The position numbers were made by a program, and so were the translations under genes. Positions 43,448 through 53,296 of a stretch of DNA of 64,000 bases are shown here, one piece after another; position 1 is the first letter of the stretch, and the number at the start of each line of letters is the position of its first letter. Source of the stretch: Shewanella piezotolerans WP3 (GTDB taxonomy: Bacteria; Pseudomonadota; Gammaproteobacteria; Enterobacterales; Shewanellaceae); the NCBI RefSeq assembly GCF_000014885.1, contig NC_011566.1, positions 1,302,001-1,366,000 of the forward strand. Reading direction: 5' to 3'. The notes under the pieces were generated by a model. The model saw nothing but the letters and a program-made list of their open reading frames with translations, was not told the DNA's origin and did not search any database.

Positions 43448-44551
43448 TTAGATGCTACCTCGCGCTTGCTCTGTCTGTTTTTCAGCATCTTTGGCAATGG
43501 CTGAATTAGTGAGATCTTCAACCCGCAGTCCATCACGCATATTAACCAGCCCTTGTACTACAACTTTATCGCCAATGGCTAGACCATCGCTGATCAATAC
43601 TTCATTGTCGATACGTGCACCTAGGGTGACTTTAGTGCGCTTGGATAGCCCATCGTCACCGACGACATATACAAAGCGGTTGGTGCCTGAGTATTCAAGT
43701 GCTTGTACAGGAATAACAGGCTCTGAGACACTAGGAAATACCAAGGTTGCTGACATCATCATGCCAGGTTTGAGGTGATGCTGTGGATTGTCAAACTGCA
43801 CTCTTACTCGAAGGTTAAGAGTGTCTTGGTTGACACGAGAATCAATAGCCGTCACTTTGCCGGCAAATTGGGTATCTGGCCAGGCTCTGCTGGTCGCTAA
43901 CACATTCATGCCGGGGCTCAGCATGGCGAGGTAATGCTCTGGTATTTGCAGATCTAAACGCATGCTAGATAGATCGTCCAAGGTAAGTAATTCTGTACCC
44001 GCGGTGACCATTTTTCCTTGGCTAAAATCAATTAGACCAGCAGTGCCAGAGAAGGGGGCGCTTAGATAATGATAATCAAGGTCGGCTTGCGCTGCGGCAA
44101 GCCTAGCGGTTGCCATGTCGACACTGGCTTTTTGGGCATCGATCTCTGTTTGAGTAATGGCGTTACGGCTAATCAGTTTTGAAAATTCGGTGAGCTTACG
44201 TTTCTCATCGGCTAGGTAGCTAGCAGCTTCTGCCAGTGCGGCTTGAGCTTTAGCATCATCAAGTTGAACTAACAGTTGACCCGCTGTGATATCTTGATCT
44301 GAGCTGACATTAATTGAACGGATCTTGCCAGCAATCTGCGGTGCGATAAAGACAGACTCTTCAGCATCTAACTTTCCCACAAGAGAAAGTGACTGGGCGA
44401 GTTCATGCTGGTCAACAATTCCTGTAATAACCGGAACCGTGCGTGCAGCCCGATCTTTTGCCGCAGGTCGTTTGGCCTCAGATAAACTGCTATAGGTCAG
44501 CGTAGCCGCCAATAAAAGTAAGGTGGGTATAACAAAAAATGATGCTTTCAT
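43448..44551 (-). CDS. RND efflux membrane fusion protein, second system
   Basis: 367 aa periplasmic adaptor. The N-terminus is a signal peptide or anchor (FFVIPTLLLLAATLTYSSLSEA) without a lipobox, unlike the first adaptor of this window. Seen: IAPQIAGKIRSINVSSDQDITAGQLLVQLDD (lipoyl half), an Ala-rich hairpin, HYLSAPFSGTAGLIDFSQGK (second lipoyl half) and a C-terminal beta domain. The permease gene follows directly. No outer membrane channel gene or regulator lies next to it. Confidence 0.92.
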   Translation of the reverse strand: MKASFFVIPTLLLLAATLTYSSLSEAKRPAAKDRAARTVPVITGIVDQHELAQSLSLVGKLDAEESVFIAPQIAGKIRSINVSSDQDITAGQLLVQLDDAKAQAALAEAASYLADEKRKLTEFSKLISRNAITQTEIDAQKASVDMATARLAAAQADLDYHYLSAPFSGTAGLIDFSQGKMVTAGTELLTLDDLSSMRLDLQIPEHYLAMLSPGMNVLATSRAWPDTQFAGKVTAIDSRVNQDTLNLRVRVQFDNPQHHLKPGMMMSATLVFPSVSEPVIPVQALEYSGTNRFVYVVGDDGLSKRTKVTLGARIDNEVLISDGLAIGDKVVVQGLVNMRDGLRVEDLTNSAIAKDAEKQTEQARGSI

Positions 44552-44737
44552 GAATGATTACTTAACGCTGCCAAAGTTGAGCCTATTTTAGAAAAAAAAC
44601 AGCTCGAGTAGGGTAAAGCAATGTAAAGTAAAGAAAATTAGCATTTAATTGTTTACAGATTGCTAACTTAAATGATCGGTTTTTAACATTTGTAGTGATG
44701 GAATGATCTTTCTGTTTTCATCTTTTGGGTTTAATTA

Positions 44738-45163
44738 TACCAATTGCATTAAAAGTTTGACCATTCAGCGGCAATTCAAAACGCTGTAGGCAAGTAGTGG
44801 GATTTGAGCTAATCGTTATTCTCGGCTCTGGCATCCTGCTTCGCTCTCGATAATTGCTCCTGCATTATTCTACCTTCGACCACCCTTGGTCTCGTACCTC
44901 CTTAATCTGACCGCCAAGGAGGGCCGGAATGTCTTATTTTGTATGGAACAAAATAGACCATTTAGTCGTATATCCAAATCCCATAGCAAAGCATACAGCG
45001 TTTGCCAATTTGTTTAACCTCAGCCGCACTTCGTGAGCCCCTCAGTCTTTCCACTTCTGCTTTGCATTGTCTTAAAAAGGAAATGACCATTTCTTTACCA
45101 AAGTGCTTTGAATTGAAAAGGCTGAGGGGCTCTGAAATGGTCAAATACTTAATGCAATTGGTA
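44738..45163 (+). repeat. MITE-like element family 1, copy C
   Basis: 426 bases, perfect 16-bp terminal inverted repeats ATACCAATTGCATTAA (44737-44752) and TTAATGCAATTGGTAT (45149-45164), flanked by TTA on both sides (44735-44737 and 45164-45166). Nearly the same as copy B, including the AGCCCCTCAG / CTGAGGGGCT internal arms. Open frames inside are chance. Confidence 0.9.
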
Positions 45164-45187
45164 TTAAAATAAAATCTCCTATTATTA

Positions 45188-45462
45188 GGGGCTGTTGATT
45201 TTTCTAGCTTAGTTTTTGTTCGATTCTTTACCGTGAGGAATTATGCTTTTAGGGCAAGGCTTGAGCAATGATGCTTAGCGAGCTAAGTGAAAACTCGTAA
45301 CGCAGTGATAAAAGTATTGAAACAATCCGAAGGGCCGGGCTTCTTGGCTATTTTTACTGCGTTACAGGTTATTTGTGGGGAATGACTAAACCGCATAACC
45401 TCTGCCTTGTTAAAATAGTCAATAAACTGCGGCAAAAATAACCATGAGAAATCAACAGCCCC
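45188..45462 (+). repeat. MITE-like element family 2, copy 1
   Basis: 275 bases, ends GGGGCTGTTGAT and ATCAACAGCCCC. Left flank TA, right flank TT. Strongly similar to the element at 47936-48212 throughout. It begins only 24 bases after family 1 copy C. Non-coding. Confidence 0.87.
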
Positions 45463-45575
45463 TTGTTGCAGGCAATTAGATTTGTAGCTATCTCGGTTAT
45501 GTATAGTTGTATTTTACACCAGTGGGTTACCCAGTTGTAATTTGGCCACTGGTGTTGTGTCGTTATTGCTGCTGG

Positions 45576-46646
45576 TTATAGATTCTCACGGCTACCGTTA
45601 TACAAGCCACGCGTAAGCTGCTTGTTTTCTAATAGAAGCAGTTCACCTGATTGGCCTTTTTTGATGCTGGTATCAACAGCAATCACTTTATTATTAAACA
45701 GGCCTAAAATTCGTTCTTGAGATGTATGGCCAACGACAATACGTTTAACATCAAAATGGTTGAGTATGGTGTCCAGTTCAGTTTCGGTAAATTCTTCTGA
45801 AAAGTAACCTCTATACCATGTAGGACCATTGCCAAAGAACAAAAAGTTGAGCTCATCATCGGCTTTACGTGATTGCTTTGAAGCATCTACATGTTGTCTA
45901 TAAAGTTTGTTAGCTCTCGCTAATGTAAGGTTTCGACTTATCCACTCGCTGCTGATCCCCCCATGCATATAGAGCACATCGTTGATCTTGATGATGGTAT
46001 TTTTACTTCTGAGCCATTGTCCTATCTCTGTATCAGCACCGTAAAGTTTGTCGTAGGGGCGATTAAGCAGTTTTGCGGCAACATCATAACGCTTATGTAC
46101 ATAACGTAAGTCTCCACCGAGTACCATCTGTTCATGGTTACCCATTAACAGATGCACCATGCCGCCAGCATCTCTTGCTTGTTGGTCGAGTTTATACATA
46201 AACCACAGCACTTCATTGACTTGGTGACCACGATCAAAGATATCGCCGGTCATTACCATATGGCCATTACCAAAAGCCCAATTACCTTCATCATCGATAA
46301 TCTTTTGGTTTGTCAGCAATGTGATAAGCACATCAAATTGGCCATGTACATCGCTTAGGGCGACGACTTTTTTAATGCCAGAGTATGTATCAGGCATTAC
46401 CTGTTTTATCTCTGCTGAAGTGGTGGCCTGAGGGAGTTGGCCACAGCTTTTTGGTCGCTTCACTTGTTGTTCTATAACAGCGGTGCTTTTGAGTTTGTTG
46501 TTACACACCCAGTAAGCAGTGCTTTGACTTGATGATGCTGGTGTTATCACATAAGGACCATCAAATTCAGCTTTGTCATTTGAAATCGCTGCAGTGGTAA
46601 TAAATGCAAGCCCAAGTATTACAGGGCGAAAAATACTATTCATCAT
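45576..46646 (-). CDS. Shewanella-like (PPP-family) protein phosphatase, exported
   Basis: 356 aa metallophosphoesterase with the three PPP motifs: LSDVHGQFD (Asp99, His101), TGDIFDRGHQ (Asp135, Asp138) and MGNHEQMV (Asn170, His171), then YMHGGIS and VVGHTSQERI. This is the bacterial group that gave the name to SLP phosphatases of plants and Plasmodium, and to the cold-active tyrosine phosphatase described from Shewanella. An N-terminal hydrophobic stretch (PVILGLAFITTAAIS) looks like a signal peptide, and a Cys pair (VCNN, KSCGQ) precedes the domain. Periplasmic location is inferred. ATG 46646 or 46643 may be the start. The acyltransferase gene lies 46 bases upstream on the same strand. Confidence 0.9.
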   Translation of the reverse strand: MMNSIFRPVILGLAFITTAAISNDKAEFDGPYVITPASSSQSTAYWVCNNKLKSTAVIEQQVKRPKSCGQLPQATTSAEIKQVMPDTYSGIKKVVALSDVHGQFDVLITLLTNQKIIDDEGNWAFGNGHMVMTGDIFDRGHQVNEVLWFMYKLDQQARDAGGMVHLLMGNHEQMVLGGDLRYVHKRYDVAAKLLNRPYDKLYGADTEIGQWLRSKNTIIKINDVLYMHGGISSEWISRNLTLARANKLYRQHVDASKQSRKADDELNFLFFGNGPTWYRGYFSEEFTETELDTILNHFDVKRIVVGHTSQERILGLFNNKVIAVDTSIKKGQSGELLLLENKQLTRGLYNGSRENL

Positions 46647-46692
46647 TTCTGTGTTACTTCTCTTATTATTGTCGGAATTATAGGGTTAGCGG

Positions 46693-47811
46693 TTACCAAC
46701 CAATTAGGTAACGGCTACGCTTACTCATCAATTTCTTAATTAATAATGCAATCATATAGGAGATCGCAACTACCAAGAGGGTGACGATTAGCGTAGTCAA
46801 TATATTGCCTTTGCCTGCAAGCCCAAACAGATCTGGGCTGTTATAAATCATCCACCATGGTGTGGTGAGCCACGGGTGGATGAAGTAAATAGCAAAACTG
46901 ACTTCAGCCAGTTTTTGTAACGGAGCAATAGAGATATGTTCAAACTTATTTAGCAGCGCCAATATCACTAATGTCAGTAGCAACTTTTGTGGCAACATTA
47001 GATCGGGAACTGTCATTTCGAATGCGGCTTTGTTGAGTACCCCTGCACCAAAAAATTGTGCTTGAATCAGCGCTAGAGAAATAGCAGAAATTAGCATTAG
47101 TAACCAATATTTATCAATGAATGGAAACAGTTTATCTCGATGAGCAGAGCCCCAAACACCTAATAAATAACAAGGTAAGAAATAGACGAGTGATTGAATA
47201 GCATTGAGGTTTGAAATTGGTCTGTGAACTAGAATAGCAATCACTAGCAGTGCCAGAGCCCAGTACATTACTTGCTGCTTTTTGATCAAATACATTACCC
47301 AAGGAGACAGCGCAAACAGCATCATCCCCATAGGGATATACCAGTAAGCAGTTAGGGTGCGTCCGGTGATAACATACCAACTAGCAGCTTGAGCAGGCGC
47401 TGTAATATCGGCGTAAAGCACATGAAACGCCGGATCGGTGCCAACTGTTAAATGCCAAACAATCCATGGTATTGATAGTAATAAATAGGGTAGAAAAACA
47501 AATTTTGTTTTGCTTTTCATATACTTTTTGTAGTCCCAGCGATGATAAAACACATGGTGAAACAGAAATCCTGAAATGAAGACAAAAAATACGGTGCCGT
47601 TCATCATCAAGTTAAACCAAGCTTTATCGGCAAAGGTTTCGATTTCCCATCCCGCTGGTCGATAACAGTGCGCCATTACGATAAAAATAATAGCTATACC
47701 GCGGAAGTGGTTAATACTATTTAAGAATTTTTTTGGCTTCTTTTCTGTCGCGATCGGCTTTGCTGTTGGGTCGGTGGGGTTGCCTTGAGCTTGAGTGAGT
47801 TTTTCATCCAT
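46693..47811 (-). CDS. Acyltransferase 3 family membrane protein
   Basis: 372 aa with about ten predicted membrane helices. The N-terminal motif INHFRGIAIIFIVMAHCYRP carries the conserved Arg and His of the acyltransferase 3 family, which O-acylates sugars of LPS, capsule or peptidoglycan at the inner membrane. A short charged N-terminal tail precedes the first helix. Substrate unknown. It is followed 46 bases later by the phosphatase gene, so the two may form a transcription unit. Confidence 0.88.
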   Translation of the reverse strand: MDEKLTQAQGNPTDPTAKPIATEKKPKKFLNSINHFRGIAIIFIVMAHCYRPAGWEIETFADKAWFNLMMNGTVFFVFISGFLFHHVFYHRWDYKKYMKSKTKFVFLPYLLLSIPWIVWHLTVGTDPAFHVLYADITAPAQAASWYVITGRTLTAYWYIPMGMMLFALSPWVMYLIKKQQVMYWALALLVIAILVHRPISNLNAIQSLVYFLPCYLLGVWGSAHRDKLFPFIDKYWLLMLISAISLALIQAQFFGAGVLNKAAFEMTVPDLMLPQKLLLTLVILALLNKFEHISIAPLQKLAEVSFAIYFIHPWLTTPWWMIYNSPDLFGLAGKGNILTTLIVTLLVVAISYMIALLIKKLMSKRSRYLIGW

Positions 47812-47935
47812 GGCATTGGCTCTTATTATTGTTAATTCACTGGTTTAACACTTAGCATCTCATAATTAGAGTTATTTTGTTGTGAAAATGCAACAATGTC
47901 GTGAATACAGCTTAGCCTAGCTTATTATTTGATTA

Positions 47936-48212
47936 GGGGCTGTTGATCTTTCGAGCTTAGTTTTTGTTCGGTTCTTTACCGTAAGGAATAATGTTTCTAG
48001 TACAAGGCTTGAGCGATAAAGCTTAGCCGGCTAAGTGAAAAGCTCATAACACCGTAATAGAAGCATTGAATCGAACCCAAAGGGCCGCGTTTCTTGACTA
48101 TTTTTACTGTGTTGTAGGCTATTTGTGGAGAATAACTAAACGGCATAGCCTCCGCCTTGTCAAAATAGCCAATAAACTGCGGCAAAAACAACCGTGAAAG
48201 ATCAACAGCCCC
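47936..48212 (+). repeat. MITE-like element family 2, copy 2
   Basis: 277 bases with perfect 17-bp terminal inverted repeats GGGGCTGTTGATCTTTC and GAAAGATCAACAGCCCC, flanked by TA on both sides (47934-47935 and 48213-48214), i.e. a TA target duplication. Non-coding. It fills most of the gap between the acyltransferase gene and the 48249-49466 gene. Confidence 0.9.
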
Positions 48213-48248
48213 TAGTGAGCTAGGCAAAAAACAGGCTACTGCCTTAGG

Positions 48249-49466
48249 TTATTTATTAATAGGTTCATTGCTAAATTCGATATTTTGTTGCTTAGATGAC
48301 GGTGCTACACCGATGAAATACTCATAGCCTTTTTCTGATTCTGTGTTTGTCTGTTTTTGTTTCTCAGGTGTAGGTATTGTCGTGTTATCGGCAAGAAGAG
48401 TGAATTTAGCTTTTTTCTTAGGTTTGATATTACCTTTTGCCACTTCCACACTGGGTAATCGCTCAACACTATTGCTCACTTTGAGTACTTTTGGCTGCTT
48501 ACTATCTTTGAAGTTATAGCTGAACACACCGTTACCTTCGATTTTTTCTACGCTGGATTTATCATTATTTTGGTAAGAAGCCAAAATGCCATGTTTACCT
48601 AGGGGCATTTCATGAAATAGCTCTTTACCTGAACCAATTTTTTTACCATTGATAAACCAATCTGCTGGCACGTTGCTGACGAGTGTCACCATTGCCGAGC
48701 GCAAGCCTAGCTTTTCATTTAGAACCGTATCAATTTTACTGTTATAAGAGGGCTTAAAGTTCATTGCTACTTTATAGCGCAGATCACCTGCCATATTCAT
48801 GTTGGCATCAACAACTTGATAAGAAAGTAAAACGCTTTTGTCGTTTAAGAATGGTGATTTATTACGAGTACTCGACAGGATCTGGCTTTTAGATTCTTTT
48901 AAGCAATCAGCGATTGATTGAAACTTAGAACATTTTGTGGAGCCATTAATATTAACTGGGTGGTTACTTGTGGTTTTCGAGAGGTCGCTGATTAATCGGT
49001 TGATTATGTCAGTTTTGAGTTCAAATAGTTGCTGGCTTTTCTGCTGCCTGCGCTTATTTACCGCCTCGAATTCTCCCTGAATAGAAAGGCTTTGTCGCTT
49101 CAGTGCTGCAGAATCAATTTCTATTTTTAGGGTTAAGTTAGCAGTTGAATTAATATTGTTTTCTATCTGGGCGTAGAAATTACTCATATCACTTTTAGCT
49201 AAAATTTTGTTGGGCAGCTGAGTAATAAGTTTTTGGTATTGCGCTTGATTAAGCGCAATTTTATCTTCTAACTCTTGGATATCGTAGGAGCGCTTATTTA
49301 ATTGTGAAAATTTATCATTAACAGAGATCAGCTCAGAGTCTATATCATATTGGCTCTCTATTTGCTCAAACTGATCTTCCTCGGCAGGGGTTATTACTTT
49401 TAATGTTGCAAATGAGTTGCTCGAGAATAAACAAATAACCGCAAGGGGAATTAAACCGTATCTCAC
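48249..49466 (-). CDS. Exported coiled-coil protein with a PEGA-like segment
   Basis: 405 aa. Signal peptide RYGLIPLAVICLFSSNSFA. Residues about 25-165 are a predicted coiled coil (many Gln/Glu/Lys/Leu). Residues about 250-310 include VTLVSNVPADWFINGKKIGSG and MPLGKHGILASY, reminiscent of PEGA-type surface domains. The C-terminus is Lys/Thr/Glu-rich and probably disordered. The start is GTG 49466 with GGAG 6 bases upstream. Periplasmic or surface location is inferred; function unknown. In other marine bacteria similar N-terminal parts can be joined to a sulfatase-modifying-factor domain, which is absent here (from memory, unverified). Confidence 0.7.
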   Translation of the reverse strand: MRYGLIPLAVICLFSSNSFATLKVITPAEEDQFEQIESQYDIDSELISVNDKFSQLNKRSYDIQELEDKIALNQAQYQKLITQLPNKILAKSDMSNFYAQIENNINSTANLTLKIEIDSAALKRQSLSIQGEFEAVNKRRQQKSQQLFELKTDIINRLISDLSKTTSNHPVNINGSTKCSKFQSIADCLKESKSQILSSTRNKSPFLNDKSVLLSYQVVDANMNMAGDLRYKVAMNFKPSYNSKIDTVLNEKLGLRSAMVTLVSNVPADWFINGKKIGSGKELFHEMPLGKHGILASYQNNDKSSVEKIEGNGVFSYNFKDSKQPKVLKVSNSVERLPSVEVAKGNIKPKKKAKFTLLADNTTIPTPEKQKQTNTESEKGYEYFIGVAPSSKQQNIEFSNEPINK

Positions 49467-49656
49467 TGAAAACTCCGTTTAAAATTATCCACTGAATCAC
49501 CAACGTTTGTAGCCTCGACAGTACAAAAATTATCGAATAACACTGCTTGGTATAATGTATAAAGTATACTACTGCAGTTAAATTAACTATACAAATAGAT
49601 TGTGCATTGTTCTGCTGTTAATTTAATGGATGGTGGGAAACTGACTCGTAGAAACA

Positions 49657-49682
49657 AAAACAGAGACCGAAGTCTCTGTTTT
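49657..49682. terminator. Terminator after ettA
   Basis: A perfect 11-bp stem AAAACAGAGAC / GTCTCTGTTTT with a 4-base CGAA loop; works for the minus-strand ettA. Confidence 0.85.
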
Positions 49683-49702
49683 GATTTTGGGGGCGGCAAT
49701 GA

Positions 49703-51370
49703 CTATTTAGTCATGCGCTTGTACTTTAAGCGGTGCGGCTCGACTACGTCTGTGCCTAAGGTGTCTTTCAGCCATGCAGAGTACTCGGTGTAGTTACCTT
49801 CATAGAAGTTAACTTTACCCTCATCACGGTAATCAAGAATGTGAGTGGCTATACGGTCTAAGAACCAGCGGTCATGTGAGATCACCATAGCGCAGCCTGG
49901 GAACTCTAATAAAGCTTCCTCAAGCGCACGTAAGGTTTCAACGTCCAAATCATTGGTTGGTTCATCGAGCAGTAACACGTTACCACCAGCCTGTAGCAGC
50001 TTGGCTAAATGGACACGGTTACGTTCACCACCGGATAGGGTGCCAATAATTTTTTGCTGATCGCCACCACGGAAGTTAAAGCGGCCAACATAAGCTCGGC
50101 TTGGGATCTCGGTATTGTTAATACGCATGATGTCTTGGCCTTCGGAGATCTCTTGCCAGACAGTATTTTTATCGTTCATTGAATCACGGAATTGCTCAAC
50201 CGAGGCAATTTGTACCGATTCACCTAACTCAACACTGCCGCTATCAGGTTGCTCAGCGCCTGAAATCATTTTGAACAGCGTAGATTTACCAGCACCGTTA
50301 GCGCCGATAATACCAACGATGGCGCCTTTGGGAACCGAAAAGCTTAAATCATCAATCAGTACTCGGTCGCCGTATGATTTTGTCAGGTTATTGATCTCAA
50401 TAACTTTATCACCTAAACGAGGCCCTGGCGGAATGAATAGCTCATTGGTTTCGTTACGTTTTTGGTAGTCATTGGTATTAAGCTCTTCAAAACGAGCCAT
50501 ACGAGCCTTACCTTTAGACTGTCTGCCTTTGGCGCCTTGACGTACCCACTCGAGTTCTTTAGCAATGGTTTTTTGTCGAGCACTCTGGGTCGCAGACTCT
50601 TGTTGTAAACGCGCGTCTTTCTGTTCTAGCCAAGAGGAGTAGTTGCCTTCCCACGGGATCCCTTCGCCGCGATCGAGTTCTAAAATCCAACCCGCTGCAT
50701 TATCGAGGAAATATCTATCGTGGGTAATTGCGACCACAGTGCCAGTATAATCTTGTAAGAAACGCTCTAACCAAGCGACAGATTCAGCATCCAAGTGGTT
50801 GGTCGGTTCATCAAGTAGCAGCATATCTGGCTTTTCAAGTAATAAACGACAGATAGCGACACGGCGTCTTTCACCACCAGATAGTACTTCAATTTTTTCA
50901 TCCCAATCAGGAAGGCGCAGTGCATTGGCAGCACGTTCTAATACCACATCAAGGTTATGTGCATCTTGTGATTGGATAATCGCTTCAAGCTGGCCTTGTT
51001 CTTTAGCTAGCGCATCGAAGTCAGCATCTGGTTCTGCGTAAAGCGCATAAACCTCATCTAAACGTACGAGTGCGTTTTTAGCATCAGAAACCGCTTCTTC
51101 AATCGCTTCTCGCACTGTTTGGCTCGGATCGAGTTTAGGTTCTTGCGGTAGGTAACCAATTTTAAGATCTTGCATTGGCCTTGCTTCACCTTCGATTTCG
51201 GTATCGAGGCCGGCCATAATACGAAGTAGAGTTGATTTACCTGAACCGTTAAGGCCCAAGACACCAATTTTGGCTCCTGGGAAAAAACTTAAGGAGATAT
51301 CTTTTAGAATTTGCTTTTTAGGTGGAACAATCTTGCCCACTCTAAGCATGCTGTATACAAACTGAGCCAT
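49703..51370 (-). CDS. ettA: Energy-dependent translational throttle protein EttA
   Basis: A 555-aa ABC-F protein with two nucleotide-binding domains and no membrane segments. Walker A motifs GLNGSGKST and GANGAGKST, signatures VLSGGERRRVAICR and TLSGGERNRVHLAK, and Walker B regions DMLLLDEPTNHLD and NVLLLDEPTNDLD are all seen. EttA binds the ribosomal E site and couples ATP/ADP ratio to translation elongation. Length and order are typical (E. coli 555). Monocistronic, ended by its own hairpin. Confidence 0.96.
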   Translation of the reverse strand: MAQFVYSMLRVGKIVPPKKQILKDISLSFFPGAKIGVLGLNGSGKSTLLRIMAGLDTEIEGEARPMQDLKIGYLPQEPKLDPSQTVREAIEEAVSDAKNALVRLDEVYALYAEPDADFDALAKEQGQLEAIIQSQDAHNLDVVLERAANALRLPDWDEKIEVLSGGERRRVAICRLLLEKPDMLLLDEPTNHLDAESVAWLERFLQDYTGTVVAITHDRYFLDNAAGWILELDRGEGIPWEGNYSSWLEQKDARLQQESATQSARQKTIAKELEWVRQGAKGRQSKGKARMARFEELNTNDYQKRNETNELFIPPGPRLGDKVIEINNLTKSYGDRVLIDDLSFSVPKGAIVGIIGANGAGKSTLFKMISGAEQPDSGSVELGESVQIASVEQFRDSMNDKNTVWQEISEGQDIMRINNTEIPSRAYVGRFNFRGGDQQKIIGTLSGGERNRVHLAKLLQAGGNVLLLDEPTNDLDVETLRALEEALLEFPGCAMVISHDRWFLDRIATHILDYRDEGKVNFYEGNYTEYSAWLKDTLGTDVVEPHRLKYKRMTK

Positions 51371-51625
51371 TTCATTTCTCTTTGACTGGGAATGGCGACG
51401 ATTCTACTTGAATCGCCACGGAACTTAAATCTGAACTTTAGATTTCGCGGCTGCCAATGAACAAAAGTATGGTTTGCGATAAATGCTATTTACATAAAAC
51501 ACATGTAACATAACTGTTACATGTGAGGTTTCATTGCAGCACTAGTTGGTGATGGATAGATAACGAAAAAGCCTGCATTAATTATTGAACGTCAGCGATA
51601 TGAGTTAGTCATTTAAGGGATTAAA

Positions 51626-53296
51626 TTGAATACGAAAAAATGCACAGTACTCTGTACTGCAGTGTTGGCGCTCAACGCGCCCCTAAGTGCAGTAAAGGCC
51701 GACGGTCTATCTTATCTTGTGTCTACATCTGCAATACCAATGCGATCGAGTCGTATGGTATCAGCTCCAATTTCTTTTTCTGTGCCGCCTTTTCATACAA
51801 GCTCAGTTGCTACCCATCCGTTAATTATGAATCGCAGTGTGGCGATGGCAGCTGATCCGGCTGTTGATACGGTTACAACGCTACCGCAATTAGTCGAAAA
51901 GGATTGGTGGGGCGCGCTTGCGGAGATAACGACTGTATTGGTTATTGGAGAGTTGCTCTATCAATCTGGTGAAGAGAGCATGAAAGAGGACTTTGACTAT
52001 GAGATTGAAGGCAATGCTGGCCAGTACTTTCTTGATCGTATAGTGACAACGGAATCTTGGAAGTTAGATGATAACGAAATTGGTATGAATTGGGGGCATG
52101 CCTACGCGGGCGCGCTATACCATCAAGCCTTTCGTAACTATAACTTCAACTATTACGAGTCTATGCTCGGTAATTTTATAGCATCTGGAATATGGGAAGT
52201 ATTTGCCGAGTACAAAGAGGTTGTGAGCGTTAATGATCAGGTTGTGACTACATTTGGCGGTTCAGTATTAGGAGAGAGCTTTTTTCAATTGGGCGAGATG
52301 CTCGATAGTAAAGAAGGCTGGGTACCTGCGACCTTTGCTGCAGTATTTAATCCGTCGCGCGCAATACGCGGTTGGTTTGGTTATAGCAGCCCTAATCGCT
52401 TTGACAGACAAAAAGCGCAAGATAGATTCGATATATACACTGGCGCACTTCATTCAATTAAAGAAGCTGCAGATATTTCGACTTCGACGATATTGCTAGG
52501 TGTCGATGCGAGTATTGATAGCATACAAGGGCAATACGATGCACTGTCTGCGACGCCAAGTCAGGTAGAACTCAATATGGAATTGGGGATCTCTCAAGAG
52601 GGGGTTGAAGATTGGCAGTTGTCTTCTTCACTTTTTCTAGGTGGGTACACTCAACAGGTTAAACCGGTGACAGGTTCCCGTGAGTCATGGGGACATAGTT
52701 GGTTTTTTGGCCCCTCTATGGGCATCGAGTACTCAAGTTTAGGCCAAGAAGATGAAGAGGATTTTTTTGCGGCGATAAATGTGATTGGTTTATCGGTTGG
52801 AGGTGAGTGGAAAAATGCTGATTTTGCTATCAGTGTTCGCGGCGATATTTTTGGTGATTTTAGTATGGTTAAACCGTTTGCGGAGAAAAGCTATCGTGCT
52901 GCAGGGGGACAGTTTTGGGGGACTAAGTCAGTACTATGGGAGGGGGGTTATGCTTATGGATTGGGACATACCGCAAAAGTAAAGTTTGAAGCCAGTTACA
53001 GAGAGTTACTCTTAGGGTTGAAAGTGACCTCGCAGCGTTGGGACTCGATTGACGATAAAGAGTTTAATCGCAGCAGTGATTGGAACCCGAATAAGAGTGA
53101 TTTAGATTTTAAAGATGCAAGGGATCGGTATGAAGTTTATCTGCGGGCTCCTCTATCAAAAGCGCTCGGCCTCAGCGTGCATTACGAGCATATCGATCGC
53201 AGTGGTACCTTGACAGGGATCGACAATATTAATATTTATCACCGAAATGATGATAGCGAAAGTCGCACTAGTTTGCGGTTGGCATTCAGGTATTAG
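51626..53296 (+). CDS. DUF3943-type outer membrane protein
   Basis: 556 aa, signal peptide CTVLCTAVLALNAPLSAVKA. The first ~80 residues after it are Ser/Pro-rich. The region DNEIGMNWGHAYAGALYHQAFRNYNFNYYESM, then SGIWEVFAEYKE, is typical of DUF3943. The C-terminal part alternates as in a beta-barrel and ends LRLAFRY with a terminal aromatic residue, as in outer membrane proteins. The start is a TTG at 51626 (AAGGG about 6 bases upstream); there is no in-frame ATG before residue 39, and only the TTG start gives the signal peptide. Function unknown. Confidence 0.8.
   Translation: MNTKKCTVLCTAVLALNAPLSAVKADGLSYLVSTSAIPMRSSRMVSAPISFSVPPFHTSSVATHPLIMNRSVAMAADPAVDTVTTLPQLVEKDWWGALAEITTVLVIGELLYQSGEESMKEDFDYEIEGNAGQYFLDRIVTTESWKLDDNEIGMNWGHAYAGALYHQAFRNYNFNYYESMLGNFIASGIWEVFAEYKEVVSVNDQVVTTFGGSVLGESFFQLGEMLDSKEGWVPATFAAVFNPSRAIRGWFGYSSPNRFDRQKAQDRFDIYTGALHSIKEAADISTSTILLGVDASIDSIQGQYDALSATPSQVELNMELGISQEGVEDWQLSSSLFLGGYTQQVKPVTGSRESWGHSWFFGPSMGIEYSSLGQEDEEDFFAAINVIGLSVGGEWKNADFAISVRGDIFGDFSMVKPFAEKSYRAAGGQFWGTKSVLWEGGYAYGLGHTAKVKFEASYRELLLGLKVTSQRWDSIDDKEFNRSSDWNPNKSDLDFKDARDRYEVYLRAPLSKALGLSVHYEHIDRSGTLTGIDNINIYHRNDDSESRTSLRLAFRY

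Noticed and set aside
47997..48227. Open frame across family 2 element copy 2
   Set aside because: Overlaps the inverted-repeat element and is broken in copy 1.
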